Below, piece after piece: positions 27,893-36,863 of a stretch of DNA of 64,000 nt (the stretch's first letter is position 1; each line of letters opens with the position of its first letter). Under the pieces are notes generated by a model. That model saw only the letters and a list, made by a program, of their open reading frames with translations. It had not been told where the DNA came from and made no database searches. The translations under genes were made by a program, and so were the position numbers. The stretch comes from Streptomyces diastatochromogenes (GTDB taxonomy: Bacteria; Actinomycetota; Actinomycetes; Streptomycetales; Streptomycetaceae), in assembly GCF_002242805.1 (NCBI RefSeq), contig NZ_MCGQ01000007.1:434001-498000 (forward strand), given 5' to 3'.

Positions 27893-28957
27893 GTGGCAGC
27901 GCACCGAAAGCCCCGACAGCGCTCGCTCGGCAGAAACACGGCCCGCACGGCCGCCACCCTCGCTCTGGCGGGCGCGGCCACCGCGACCGCCTTCGACGGG
28001 ACCGGCAACGCCGAGCCGCAGCTGACACCGACCCAGGTGAAGGCCAAGGTGGACAAGCTGTACCAGGAGGCGGAGACCGCCACCGAGAAGTACAACGGCG
28101 CGAAGGAGCAGGCGGATACGACCCAGCGGCGGCTGAACTCGCTGCGGGACGAGACCGCCCGCAAGCAGGACAAGCTGAACTCGGCCCGGGAGGCGCTGGG
28201 TTCGTACGCGGCGGCGCAGTACCGCGAGGGCGGCATCGACCCCGCCTGGCAGCTCGCCCTGTCCAGCGACCCCGACCAGTACCTGGACGGGGCCACGTTC
28301 GCCGAGCGGGCCGGCGAGCGGCAGGCCGGGGCGGTGACTCGGGTACGTCAACAGCTGCGGGAGATCGAGCAGTTGCGCGGCGCCGCCCGGATCGAGCTGA
28401 AGTCGCTGCGGTCTCGGCAGGCGGAGCTGAAGCGGCAGAAGAAGACCATCACCGGGAAGCTGGCCGAGGCGCGCAGCCTGCTGGCGCGGCTCACTCCGGC
28501 GCAGCGGGCGCAGGCCACCGGCGACGGCACCGCGCCGGGGCGCGCCTCACGCTCGGCCTCGGACGCCCGGGCCGACCTGGAGCAGGCGGGCTCCACCGCC
28601 GCCCCCGGCACCCGCGCGGCGGCGGCCGTCGCCTACGCCTACCAGAAGCTCGGCAGCCCCTATGTGTGGGGCGCGACCGGCCCGGACGCCTTCGACTGCT
28701 CGGGCCTGGTCCAGGCCGCCTACCGCTCCGCCGGCGTCTCCCTGCCCCGCACCACCTACACCCAGATCAACGCGGGCCGGCGGGTCTCCCGCTCGGAACT
28801 CCAGCCCGGCGACCTGGTGTTCTTCTACTCCGGCATCAGCCACGTGGGCATCTACGTCGGCAACGGCCGGATGATCCACGCCCCGAACCCGTCGGCGCCG
28901 GTCCGTCTGGCCCCCATCGACCAGATGCCGTTCGCGGGGGCCACGCGGGTGGCGTGA
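27893..28957 (+). CDS. Second secreted NlpC/P60 peptidoglycan hydrolase
   Basis: 354 residues from GTG 27893, chosen by alignment with the paralog at 24865 (VAAHRKPR versus MASHRKPR); GTG 27881 is in frame and nearer to GGAAGG (27873). Signal peptide NTARTAATLALAGAATATAF, coiled coil with KVDKLYQEAETATEKYNGAK, and a C-terminal NlpC/P60 domain with catalytic Cys in DAFDCSGLVQAAY, His in SGISHVGIYVGNG and MIHAPNPSAP. It lacks the Ser/Gly linker of its paralog. The pair probably arose by duplication with the four genes between them later acquired or retained. Confidence 0.92.
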   Translation: MAAHRKPRQRSLGRNTARTAATLALAGAATATAFDGTGNAEPQLTPTQVKAKVDKLYQEAETATEKYNGAKEQADTTQRRLNSLRDETARKQDKLNSAREALGSYAAAQYREGGIDPAWQLALSSDPDQYLDGATFAERAGERQAGAVTRVRQQLREIEQLRGAARIELKSLRSRQAELKRQKKTITGKLAEARSLLARLTPAQRAQATGDGTAPGRASRSASDARADLEQAGSTAAPGTRAAAAVAYAYQKLGSPYVWGATGPDAFDCSGLVQAAYRSAGVSLPRTTYTQINAGRRVSRSELQPGDLVFFYSGISHVGIYVGNGRMIHAPNPSAPVRLAPIDQMPFAGATRVA

Positions 28958-28977
28958 GGGCGGCTGCCCGGCAGGGG

Positions 28978-29709
28978 TCAGACCAGTCGTCGTGCCGTGG
29001 CCCAGCGGGTCAGCTCGTGGCGGTTGGACAGCTGGAGCTTGCGCAGGACCGCCGAGACATGGGACTCGACCGTCTTCACCGAGATGAAGAGCTGCTTGGC
29101 GATCTCCTTGTAGGCGTAGCCCCGGGCGATCAGGCGCAGCACCTCCCGCTCGCGCTGGGTGAGGCGGTCCAGGTCCTCGTCGACCGGCGGGGCGTCGGTG
29201 GAGGCGAAGGCGTCCAGGACGAACCCGGCCAGGCGGGGGGAGAAGACGGCGTCGCCCTCCTGGACCCGGAAGATCGAGTCGACCAGGTCGGTGCCGGTGA
29301 TGGTCTTGGTGACATAGCCGCGGGCGCCGCCGCGGATCACACCGATCACGTCCTCCGCGGCGTCCGACACGGACAGCGCGAGGAAGCGCACCGGCTGCTC
29401 GGCGTCCGCCATCAACCCGGCGCACCGGCGCAGCACTTCGACCCCGCCGCCGCCCGGCAGGTGGACATCCAGGAGGACCACCTCGGGCCGGGTCGCGGTG
29501 ATGACCGTGACCGCCTGGTCGACGTCCGCCGCCTCGCCGACCACCTCCACACCGGTCTCGGCGGTCTGCCCGATCTCGGCCTGCACGCCGGTGCGGAACA
29601 TGCGGTGGTCGTCGACGAGCACCACGCGCACATGCCGCTTCCCGGCGGGGCCAGACCCGGGCGGCTCCGCCGCTCCCGCCGTACCGTTCGCCTCGGTCGC
29701 GTCGCTCAT
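28978..29709 (-). CDS. NarL/LuxR-family response regulator (EsrR-like)
   Basis: 243 residues. The receiver domain begins VRVVLVDDHRMFRTGVQAEI; the phospho-Asp is in EVVLLDVHLPGGGGVEVL and the switch Lys in GARGYVTKTITGTDL. The C-terminal HTH is LTQREREVLRLIARGYAYKE followed by VKTVESHVSAVLRKL. Its start overlaps the histidine kinase stop (ATGA), so it is the output of that kinase. A 20-residue Gly/Pro-rich tail precedes the receiver. Confidence 0.95.
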   Translation of the reverse strand: MSDATEANGTAGAAEPPGSGPAGKRHVRVVLVDDHRMFRTGVQAEIGQTAETGVEVVGEAADVDQAVTVITATRPEVVLLDVHLPGGGGVEVLRRCAGLMADAEQPVRFLALSVSDAAEDVIGVIRGGARGYVTKTITGTDLVDSIFRVQEGDAVFSPRLAGFVLDAFASTDAPPVDEDLDRLTQREREVLRLIARGYAYKEIAKQLFISVKTVESHVSAVLRKLQLSNRHELTRWATARRLV

Positions 29710-31034
29710 GACGTCTTCTCCGCCCTCTCCATCTCCAGCTCGACCTCCGTGCCGCCGCCCGGCACCGCCCGCAGCCGGGCCGTGCCGCCGTGGCGCTCCA
29801 TGCGGCCGATGATCGATTCTCTAACGCCCATGCGGTCGGCGGGTATCGAGTCGAGGTCGAAGCCCGGGCCGCGGTCGCGGACGGACACGAAGACCGTCCT
29901 TCCCTCGACTTCGGCGTAGACCTGTACGGCACCGCCCTCGCCACCGTACTTGGCGGCGTTGACCATCGCCTCGCGCGCGGCCTGCATCTGTGCGCCGGTC
30001 CTCTCGTCCAGCGGGCAGTCGCCGACCACGACCACCTCGATGGGCACGCCGTGCTTGTCCTCTACCTCGGCCGCGTTGCGCCGGACCGCCTCGGCGACCG
30101 TGTCCGGCTCGTCGGCCTCGTCCTTGCCGGTGCCCTCCGGCTTGTACAGCCAGGTGCGCAGGTCCCGCTCCTGGGCGCGGGCCAGGCGACGGACCTCGCC
30201 GGCGTTGTCGGCGTTGCGCTGGATCAGGGTGAGGGTGTGCAGCACGGAGTCGTGGACGTGGGCCGCGACCTCGGCGCGCTCCTGGGCGCGGATGCGCATC
30301 AGGCGTTCCTCGGACAGGTCCTGGGTCATGCGGACCAGATAGGGGCCGGCCAGCAGCGTGATACCGACGAGGACGACGAGCGCGGCCTGGAGCACCGCAC
30401 CGAGATGGGCGGCCGAGCCCTGCATGACGAAGACGGCGGAGACGCCGGCGGTGACCAGCAGGACGCCGGCGCCCGCGCGCAGCAGGGTGAGGGTGCGGCG
30501 GCGGCTGCCGACCTCGACCCAGCGGGCGCGGCGGGCGTTGTCCGCCTGGCGCCAGACGAGGGCGACACCGGCCGCGACCAGGACGGAGGGCAGCAGATAC
30601 GCCTTGGCCGCGCTGGTCAGGTTGATGCTGCCCAGGAAGACCATGGACACGATGACCATGAGGAGCAGCGCGACGATCTGACCCTTGTCCGGCTTGCGGG
30701 CCAGCAGTCTGCGGCGGCCGTCCGGTGCGGTCGCGGTGCCCACCAGCGACTGCGGTTTCTGGTCGCCGACGCCGCCGACGCCGAGCGGCACGAAGAACCA
30801 GAACGCGGCGTACAGCAGCGCGCCGAGTCCGTTCGCCATGAACAGGCCGACGAAGGCGAGTCGGACCCAGATCACGGGCAGCCCGAGGTGCCCCGCGAGG
30901 CCCCGCGCCACTCCGCCGAGCCAGCGGCCGTCGCTGCTGCGGTAGAGCTTGCGCGGCGGCCGCGGGTCGTCGAGAGGCGAGGCTGCGGCTTCCGGCATGC
31001 CATCGATGGTCACATGGCCGCGGGTGCGGGGCAT
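29706..31034 (-). CDS. PspC-fused sensor histidine kinase (EsrS-like)
   Basis: 442 residues from ATG 31034 (a second ATG at 30998 is possible). The N-terminus is a PspC domain (KLYRSSDGRWLGGVARGLAG, then LGALLYAAFWFFVPLGVG), followed by about five more membrane segments. The HisKA_3 phosphoacceptor is EVAAHVHDSVLHTLTLIQRN; the ATPase domain has NAAKYGGEGGAVQVY and DRGPGFDLDSIPADRMGVRE. This is the LiaS/EsrS class of envelope-stress kinases that sense through the membrane without a large outer domain. Divergent from the PspC protein gene at 31208. Confidence 0.94.
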   Translation of the reverse strand: MPRTRGHVTIDGMPEAAASPLDDPRPPRKLYRSSDGRWLGGVARGLAGHLGLPVIWVRLAFVGLFMANGLGALLYAAFWFFVPLGVGGVGDQKPQSLVGTATAPDGRRRLLARKPDKGQIVALLLMVIVSMVFLGSINLTSAAKAYLLPSVLVAAGVALVWRQADNARRARWVEVGSRRRTLTLLRAGAGVLLVTAGVSAVFVMQGSAAHLGAVLQAALVVLVGITLLAGPYLVRMTQDLSEERLMRIRAQERAEVAAHVHDSVLHTLTLIQRNADNAGEVRRLARAQERDLRTWLYKPEGTGKDEADEPDTVAEAVRRNAAEVEDKHGVPIEVVVVGDCPLDERTGAQMQAAREAMVNAAKYGGEGGAVQVYAEVEGRTVFVSVRDRGPGFDLDSIPADRMGVRESIIGRMERHGGTARLRAVPGGGTEVELEMERAEKTS

Positions 31035-31130
31035 CAGGGTCCACCCCTAGACTCCCCTGATCTTCGAGCGGGCCGTTCGAAACGGCCCCCGACCGGGCCC
31101 CCGACGGGGCATCGAACGCCTCCCCGCCGC

Positions 31131-31163
31131 GTCTCAGGGCCGATCTCAGGGTTCGCCCAGGGT
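31131..31163. promoter_or_regulatory. Three phased CTCAGGG-type repeats in the divergent PspC/kinase promoter
   Basis: GTCTCAGGG (31131), ATCTCAGGG (31143) and CGCCCAGGG (31154) recur every 11-12 bp, that is on one face of the helix. A further TCAGGG lies at 31034-31039. They are candidate binding sites for the response regulator encoded alongside. Confidence 0.5.
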
Positions 31164-31207
31164 CATCCCGACTGCCGTGGCGGCGGCCGGGCCGTCACCA
31201 TGGACGC

Positions 31208-32662
31208 ATGACGGATCACGAGCACGCCGCGACGGGTCCGGGACCCGGCCCCGGCCCGAGCCCGGCCCCGGGCAACGGACCGCCGGATGCCGCGCCCGCC
31301 GCGACGGGACAGACGGGAACGGCAGGAGAGAGGGAGGGGACAGGAGCGACGCGGGAGCAGGAGACCACCGGGGAGCAGGGGATCACCGACGGTGTCCTCC
31401 GGTTCCGGCGCGACCGACGGCACAAGATGATCGCCGGAGTGTGCGCCGGGCTCGGGCGGAAGACGGACATGGACCCGGTGATCTTCCGGATCACCCTGGC
31501 CGTGCTGGCCGCGACCGGCGGCATCGGCCTCATCTTCTACGGCTTCGCCTGGCTGCTGGTGCCGTACGAGGAGGAAGAGGAGAACGAGGTCCGCAAGCTG
31601 CTGACGGGCCGGGTCGACGGCCAAGCGCTGGCCGCCGTGCTGTTCGCCCTGGTCGGCTGCGGGATCTTCCTGACCATGCTGAAGAACGGCGGGGTGCTGA
31701 CCTTCGCCGTGGTCCTCTCCCTCCTGCTGGCCGGCGCCGGGTACTGGTCGCGGCGGCGCGGCGCCGCCGACCCCGACCCGCTCGCCGCGCAGGCCGCCGC
31801 CGACGCCCCTCCGGAGGCCCAGGCGCCGCCGGTCGTCACCACCTACCCGTCCTGGTGGCGGGACCCGATCGTCAAGGACGGCACCCATGTCGGCGGCACC
31901 GGCTATCTGTGGGGTCCCGGCGACACCCGCGACCGGGACCTCGTCCCGTCCGTGGACGTCGGCATCGCCAGCCCCTGGACCCACCACGGCTCGACGCACC
32001 CGCCGCGCACCGTGCCCGAGAGACCACGCGGCCCGCGCTGGATCGGCGGCTGGATATTCCTGCTCGCCCTGCTGGCCGGGGGCCTGGGCACGGGGCTGAC
32101 CTGGGACACGCACCCGCTGGGCACCAGCCTGCAGGCCGGCCTGGCCTGCGCGCTCGTGGTCTTCGGCCTGGGCATCACGCTCAGCGCCTTCCTGGGGCGG
32201 ACGGGGGCCGGGTCGGTGTTCCTGGCGATCGTCACGGCGGCGCTGCTCGCGGGGGCCACGGCCCTGCCCAAGGACATCACGACCCACTGGAGGGAAATGT
32301 CCTGGAAGCCGGCCGCGACGGCGGACGTGCGGTCGGCCTACGACCTCGGCACCGGCGTCGGCACCCTGGACCTGAGCCGCGTGCACCCGGCGAAGGGGCA
32401 GACCGTGGCCACGGACGCCGAGGTGGGAGCGGGGCAGCTGAAGGTGATCGTGCCGGCGGACGCGACCGTGAAGCTGAGCATCGACGTGGGGGTGGGCGAC
32501 ATCCGGTTGCCCGGCCGGAACAGCAAGGACGTGGACGTGGAGCCCGGCAGACGCAAGGACGTGACGCTGTCGCCGGTCAAGGGCGGCAAGGACGCCGGGA
32601 CGCTGCGGCTAGGACTGCGGGTGGGCGTCGGAGAGGTGGAGGTCAGCCGTGCTGCGTCATGA
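31208..32662 (+). CDS. PspC-domain membrane protein with LiaF-like C-terminal domain (EsrI-like)
   Basis: 484 residues from ATG 31208. After a Pro/Gly-rich, acidic cytoplasmic head, FRRDRRHKMIAGVCAGLGRK starts the PspC domain, with a helix ending FYGFAWLLVPYEEEEEN. Four or five more membrane helices follow, and the last 110 residues (RSAYDLGTGVGTLDLSRVHP, then GQLKVIVPADATVKLSIDVG and VGVGDIRLPG) form a beta-rich domain like that of LiaF/VraT proteins. In Corynebacterium EsrISR, the divergent PspC protein inhibits the sensor kinase; the same arrangement here supports that role. Confidence 0.88.
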   Translation: MTDHEHAATGPGPGPGPSPAPGNGPPDAAPAATGQTGTAGEREGTGATREQETTGEQGITDGVLRFRRDRRHKMIAGVCAGLGRKTDMDPVIFRITLAVLAATGGIGLIFYGFAWLLVPYEEEEENEVRKLLTGRVDGQALAAVLFALVGCGIFLTMLKNGGVLTFAVVLSLLLAGAGYWSRRRGAADPDPLAAQAAADAPPEAQAPPVVTTYPSWWRDPIVKDGTHVGGTGYLWGPGDTRDRDLVPSVDVGIASPWTHHGSTHPPRTVPERPRGPRWIGGWIFLLALLAGGLGTGLTWDTHPLGTSLQAGLACALVVFGLGITLSAFLGRTGAGSVFLAIVTAALLAGATALPKDITTHWREMSWKPAATADVRSAYDLGTGVGTLDLSRVHPAKGQTVATDAEVGAGQLKVIVPADATVKLSIDVGVGDIRLPGRNSKDVDVEPGRRKDVTLSPVKGGKDAGTLRLGLRVGVGEVEVSRAAS

Positions 32663-32861
32663 GTTCCAGCCCGGGAAGCTGGTCGCCGGTCTCTTCCTCA
32701 CCGCCGCAGGGGTCGTCTACGCCGGTGACGCGGCCGGCCTGTGGAGCACCCCCTGGTTCGCGGCCATCCCGCTGGTCACGGGCGGCCTCTGCCTGGCCGG
32801 TGTCACGGCGGCCGTGACCCGGGGCATACGCAGACGGCGCGGCGGCGCCGAGAGCGGCTAG
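32649..32861 (+). CDS. Small membrane protein coupled to the PspC gene
   Basis: 70 residues from GTG 32649, overlapping the PspC gene by 14 bp. Two hydrophobic helices: KLVAGLFLTAAGVVYAGDAA and FAAIPLVTGGLCLAGVTAAV, then an Arg-rich cytoplasmic tail (RGIRRRRGG). The overlap implies coexpression with the PspC protein. Its stop overlaps that of the convergent DoxX gene by four bases. Confidence 0.8.
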   Translation: MLRHEFQPGKLVAGLFLTAAGVVYAGDAAGLWSTPWFAAIPLVTGGLCLAGVTAAVTRGIRRRRGGAESG

Positions 32862-33388
32862 CGGTAGCCGCCCGTGCGTTGCCGTCGACGGCGGCGCCAG
32901 ACCGCGTCCAGGGAGAGGTAGGGCGCTCCGGCGAGGACGAGGGGCAGCCAGGCCATCAGGTAGGCGAGGTCGTTGCCGTAGTAGTAGGGCGACGTGGCCC
33001 AGCTGACGGTCAGCCACAGGCTGAGCGAGATCAGCGCGCCGCCGAGGGCGGCCAGCCGGCCCAGCAGGCCGAGCAGGGTGCCGATACCGACGGCCAGCTC
33101 GCCGAAGGCGATGGCGTAGCCGAAGCCGACCGGATTCTTCAGGGCCATGTCGATCAGGGCGGGGATGGCGGCGGAGTCGCGGGCGGCGCGCATCGTGTCC
33201 CCGACCGATCCGGCACCGCCGGACTTCAGGAAGGCGCTGTCGGTGAGTTTGTCCAGGCCGGCGTAGATGAAGGTGACGCCGAGGAAGATACGGAGCGGAA
33301 GGAGGGCGTAGCGGGTGGCAGTGTCCCGCCAGTCGCCGCCGCGGTTCAGGTAGGACGTATGTGTGTCCGTCCGCATGCCGTGAGTCAT
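32858..33388 (-). CDS. DoxX-family membrane protein
   Basis: 176 residues from ATG 33388; an upstream ATG at 33463 is in frame but less likely because GAGAGGCGG sits near the former. RIFLGVTFIYAGLDKLTDSA is the DoxX hallmark; four helices follow, including GFGYAIAFGELAVGIGTLLG. DoxX proteins sit in the membrane and are linked to redox homeostasis or sulfur metabolism; the substrate is unknown. Confidence 0.87.
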   Translation of the reverse strand: MTHGMRTDTHTSYLNRGGDWRDTATRYALLPLRIFLGVTFIYAGLDKLTDSAFLKSGGAGSVGDTMRAARDSAAIPALIDMALKNPVGFGYAIAFGELAVGIGTLLGLLGRLAALGGALISLSLWLTVSWATSPYYYGNDLAYLMAWLPLVLAGAPYLSLDAVWRRRRRQRTGGYR

Positions 33389-33544
33389 CGCTGTTAGCCG
33401 CCTCTCACCCGCCGGGCCGAACCCCTCACTCGACGATACGTACGACGAACGGGTCCGGTTCAATCCTCTCCCGGACGTTTTTCCGGATTTCGGGTCCGCG
33501 TGCGGGGGAGGGGCGGGAGAGCGGGCGGCGGCTCGGGGTCCGGC

Positions 33545-34831
33545 TCAGTCCGTCACCTGGACTATGCACCGGTTGGTCGCCACCCCCGCCGCGGTGACCA
33601 CCTGCACCTCCACCGAGCCGGGCTCCACCTCGGCCGGTACCGGGACGGTCAGGACGGTGTCCGTGGGGTTGCGGAACCCGCCGCTGACGGGGACCAGCGG
33701 GACGTGGACGTCGACCGCGCCGATGCGCACGACCATCCGGGAGAGACGGTCGGCGCTCTGGGCGCCGGGCGGGACGAAGCCGGTGCCGCGGATCTCGATG
33801 TCGTCGCCGGTGCGGATCGGCCCGTCCAGGTCGCCGGGCTCACGGGCACGGACGACGGAGAGGATCACCGGACGGCCGCCCTCGGCGTACTTGCCGGCCA
33901 GGTAGGTCGCGGCCGAGATCAGCACCACGACCGCGAGGCCCCAGGGCAGGTCGGGCAGCTGGTCGGGGCGGCGGGCCAGCCGTACCGCGGCGAACGACAG
34001 GGCGACGGCGCTGATGACGACGTACTGGATGTCGGCGAAGGCGCCCCGGCCGGAGTCGTCGGTGAGCAGGTCGGCGGCGCGCGGCCGGTGGGCCGGTACC
34101 TTCTGCAGCCGCAGACCGAGGATGCGCAGGCCGACCACCCGGCGGACCAGCACGGCGATGCCGCACACCACGGCGAGGACGGTCACCACGCCCGCCCCGC
34201 GCGCGAGGTCGAGGCCGGCGATCAGCGCGTCGCGTTCGGCGTGGTCGGAGGCGGCGGCCAGGCGGCCCGCCAGCAGCAGCACCGCGTAGGCGACGAACAG
34301 CACCCAACAGGCGGCCACCGTACGGGAGGTGGACATCCGGTTGTCCTCGCCGATCACCGGGGCCAGCGCCCCGCCACGCGCCCGGTGGAACCAGGAGGCG
34401 GCGGTCAGCGCCCCCGCGACGACGAACGCGGCGAGCAGTGCGGCGGTCCGCGCGCTGGTCCAGCCCGCGCCGACCGCGGTGAGCGACTCGGCGAGCAGCA
34501 GGGCGACGACCCCGCCCCACACCACGCACGCCATGCGCAGCCACAGCCGGGCGAGCCAGGCCTCACCCTCCGACCGGCCCCGCTCGGCGACGGCCTCCGC
34601 CTGCTGGGTCAGCTCCGCTGAGACCCACTGGCGGGAGGCGGAGGCCGAGTGCGCCACGCCCGCCGGCAGGCCCTGCCCGGCCGCGAACTCGTCCCGCGCG
34701 CGCAGGAACGCGGCGACCGCCCGCCGGTGTCCCTCACGGGCCCCGTGCGGACAGTCCCCGCAGGTGCAGCCGCCTGCGTGCGCCCCGACGGCACCCGTTG
34801 CCGCGCCCTGTCTCGCCTCCTGCACCGCCAC
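33545..34831 (-). CDS. Membrane protein with Cys-rich N-terminus and IPT/TIG-like C-terminal domain
   Basis: About 428 residues; the start is uncertain. The open frame runs to 35083, but the upstream part looks non-coding and would cross the divergent gene. GTG 34831 has GGGGAAGG upstream at a rather long 12 nt. A Cys cluster GGCTCGDCPHG lies near residue 20. Six or so membrane helices follow (WLRMACVVWGGVVALLLAES and others). The C-terminal RPVILSVVRAREPGDLDGPI, then GDDIEIRGTGFVPPG and VEVQVVTAAGVATN resemble an IPT/TIG immunoglobulin fold. Function unknown. Confidence 0.7.
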   Translation of the reverse strand: MAVQEARQGAATGAVGAHAGGCTCGDCPHGAREGHRRAVAAFLRARDEFAAGQGLPAGVAHSASASRQWVSAELTQQAEAVAERGRSEGEAWLARLWLRMACVVWGGVVALLLAESLTAVGAGWTSARTAALLAAFVVAGALTAASWFHRARGGALAPVIGEDNRMSTSRTVAACWVLFVAYAVLLLAGRLAAASDHAERDALIAGLDLARGAGVVTVLAVVCGIAVLVRRVVGLRILGLRLQKVPAHRPRAADLLTDDSGRGAFADIQYVVISAVALSFAAVRLARRPDQLPDLPWGLAVVVLISAATYLAGKYAEGGRPVILSVVRAREPGDLDGPIRTGDDIEIRGTGFVPPGAQSADRLSRMVVRIGAVDVHVPLVPVSGGFRNPTDTVLTVPVPAEVEPGSVEVQVVTAAGVATNRCIVQVTD

Positions 34832-35021
34832 GCCCGACGCCCGCCTTCCCCTCGGCCCGAGACACGGCCGGCGGGCCCCTCTGCGGGCCGTTCCGCCGCC
34901 GTGCAACTCCCCAGTGTCGAGAGCGAATTGTGCCCTACGCAGGGCCGTCGGGGCCCGTCGGTCCGGGTCCCGGCGGGTGAAGTTCGGGCCACCGTGTTGA
35001 CCCGGCTGCGAGAATCTCCCC

Positions 35022-35936
35022 ATGGCCGAGATCATCCAGCGGGACGGCACCTGGGCGTTCGACGGCAGTACGATCCGGATCACCCCCGGACTCCACCGTT
35101 CCGTGCCGCTGTTCCGGCAGACGTACGGGGAGATCGCCGTACCGCTGGAAGCGGTGTCCGGCGTCGGCTACGAACCCCAGCGCAAGCGGGGCCGGCTCCG
35201 GATGCGGCTGCGCGAGGGCGCCGATCCGCTGCTGCAGGCCACGGGCGGGCGGCTGCCGGAAGCGGCCGACCCCTACCGGCTGACCGTGGACGCGGACCGC
35301 GGCGGGGTGGCCGAGTTCGTCGCCGAGGAGATCCGGCACGCGCTGCTGCTCGACCAGGTCCCCAAGGAGCCCACGGCGGCCTATCTGCTGCCGGGGCCGC
35401 CGGTGCCGGTCTCGGTGCGCTCCTCCGACGGCACGGTCTCCTTCGACGGCACGCAGGTGCGCATCGACTGGGCCGACACCTCCGACCGGGTCAAACGCGC
35501 GACCGGCCCTCGGATCATCGGCCTCGGCGACCTGGTCCAGGTCGAGTGGCTGCCCAACTCCGGCTACGAGGACGGCTTCCTCCGGTTCGTGACCCGGGAG
35601 ACGGCGTTCTCCAAGCTGCCGCCCGAGCGGGACCCCTACACCCTCGACCTGTGGGGCAGCGTCCGGCGCGATCTGCTGACCGCGCTGGTCGCGGCGGCCG
35701 TCACCGCGCGGCTGCCGCATCCCTCGACCCGCACCGGCGGCGCGCCCGCGGACCGGGGCCGGCCGCCGGCCGCCGTGCCGGCGCAGGCCGACCACCACCA
35801 CGACGTACTGCTGCGCCGGCTGCGGGAGCTGGGCGAGCTGCACCGCGACGGGGTGCTCACGGACGAGGAGTTCGCGCGGACGAAGGCCGCCGTCCTGCGG
35901 GGCTTCCAGCCGCCGTCCTGCGGGGCTCCTAGCTGA
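35022..35936 (+). CDS. DUF4429 protein with C-terminal SHOCT motif
   Basis: 304 residues from ATG 35022. Two copies of the DUF4429 fold: the first starts RDGTWAFDGSTIRITPGLHR, the second SSDGTVSFDGTQVRIDWADT. Near the C-terminus LLRRLRELGELHRDGVLTDE plus EFARTKAAVLRG is a SHOCT (short C-terminal) oligomerisation motif. Soluble, probably ligand- or membrane-associated; no activity known. It converges on the aldolase gene with an 8-bp overlap. Confidence 0.87.
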   Translation: MAEIIQRDGTWAFDGSTIRITPGLHRSVPLFRQTYGEIAVPLEAVSGVGYEPQRKRGRLRMRLREGADPLLQATGGRLPEAADPYRLTVDADRGGVAEFVAEEIRHALLLDQVPKEPTAAYLLPGPPVPVSVRSSDGTVSFDGTQVRIDWADTSDRVKRATGPRIIGLGDLVQVEWLPNSGYEDGFLRFVTRETAFSKLPPERDPYTLDLWGSVRRDLLTALVAAAVTARLPHPSTRTGGAPADRGRPPAAVPAQADHHHDVLLRRLRELGELHRDGVLTDEEFARTKAAVLRGFQPPSCGAPS

Positions 35937-36723
35937 GCAGGTCCGGTTCGCTGCGGCTGATGTCCTGCCACAGCGGCTGGTAGTTGATCCAGGCCACCAG
36001 GTCGCCGCCGAGCTGTTCGCGGGTGGCGACGGCCTGCTTGTGGTCGATGAGGACCGGCCGGCCTGCCGCCTTCGCCATCAGCTGCACCTGGCACGACCGC
36101 TCCAGCGACATGAACCACCAGGCCGCCGCGTCCACCGAGTCCCCGACGGTCAGCAGCCCGTGGTTGCGCATCACGAGGGCCTTGCGGGAGCCGAGGGCGG
36201 CGGCGATACGGCGGCCTTCCTCGGCGTCGACGGTGACGCCGGTGTAGGCGTCGTAGAGCGCCACGTCCTCGTAGAAGGCGCAGCTCTCCTGGGTGATCGG
36301 GTCGATGAGGTCGCCGAGCGCGGCGACGGCCCGGCCGTGCACGGAGTGGCAGTGGGCGACGGCGACGACGTCGGGGCGGGCGGCGTGGACCTGGGCGTGC
36401 ACGGTGAACGCGGCCTGGTTGACGTGGTAGCGGCCCTCGACGACCTGTCCGTCCTGGTTGGCGAGGACCAGGTCGCTGACGGTGACGTGCTTGAACGGCA
36501 TCCCGAACGGGTTGACCCAGAAGCAGTCGCTGAACTCGGGGTCGCGCGCGGTGATGTGCCCCGACACTCCGTCCTCGAATCCGGCGCGCCCGAAGATCCG
36601 CAGGGCGCCGGCGAGCCGCTCCTTGCGGTGCCGGCGCTCGTCCTCGACCGAGTCGTGCATCGGCGGCATGGCGAACTGCAGCTGGTCGGTGGGCAGCGGC
36701 AGGGGCGGGGTGGGCCCGTGCAT
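35929..36723 (-). CDS. Class II aldolase/adducin-family protein
   Basis: 264 residues from ATG 36723. Zinc-binding His are in VVAVAHCHSVHGRAV and LVMRNHGLLTVGD; GFEDGVSGHITARDPEFSDC holds the phosphate-binding glycines and Ser. The family includes L-fuculose-phosphate aldolase and ribulose-phosphate epimerase; this subgroup is often annotated by similarity to MtnB or adducin. Substrate unknown. Confidence 0.87.
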   Translation of the reverse strand: MHGPTPPLPLPTDQLQFAMPPMHDSVEDERRHRKERLAGALRIFGRAGFEDGVSGHITARDPEFSDCFWVNPFGMPFKHVTVSDLVLANQDGQVVEGRYHVNQAAFTVHAQVHAARPDVVAVAHCHSVHGRAVAALGDLIDPITQESCAFYEDVALYDAYTGVTVDAEEGRRIAAALGSRKALVMRNHGLLTVGDSVDAAAWWFMSLERSCQVQLMAKAAGRPVLIDHKQAVATREQLGGDLVAWINYQPLWQDISRSEPDLLS

Positions 36724-36863
36724 AGGTCCTCCAGCGTGGGAATTGCTGTACGGGCCGGAAGTTACCGCCGGTCAGCGCAAAAGGGCAGAGCTGTTTTGTA
36801 AAGATGACGTACGCAGCGAATACACGACAGAGGATGTCCGGTTTACCGGTGAGACTGGCGCGT

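Noticed and set aside
33545..35083. Long version (512 codons) of the IPT/TIG-like membrane protein
   Set aside because: The extra 84 codons would cross the start of the divergent DUF4429 gene and look non-coding.
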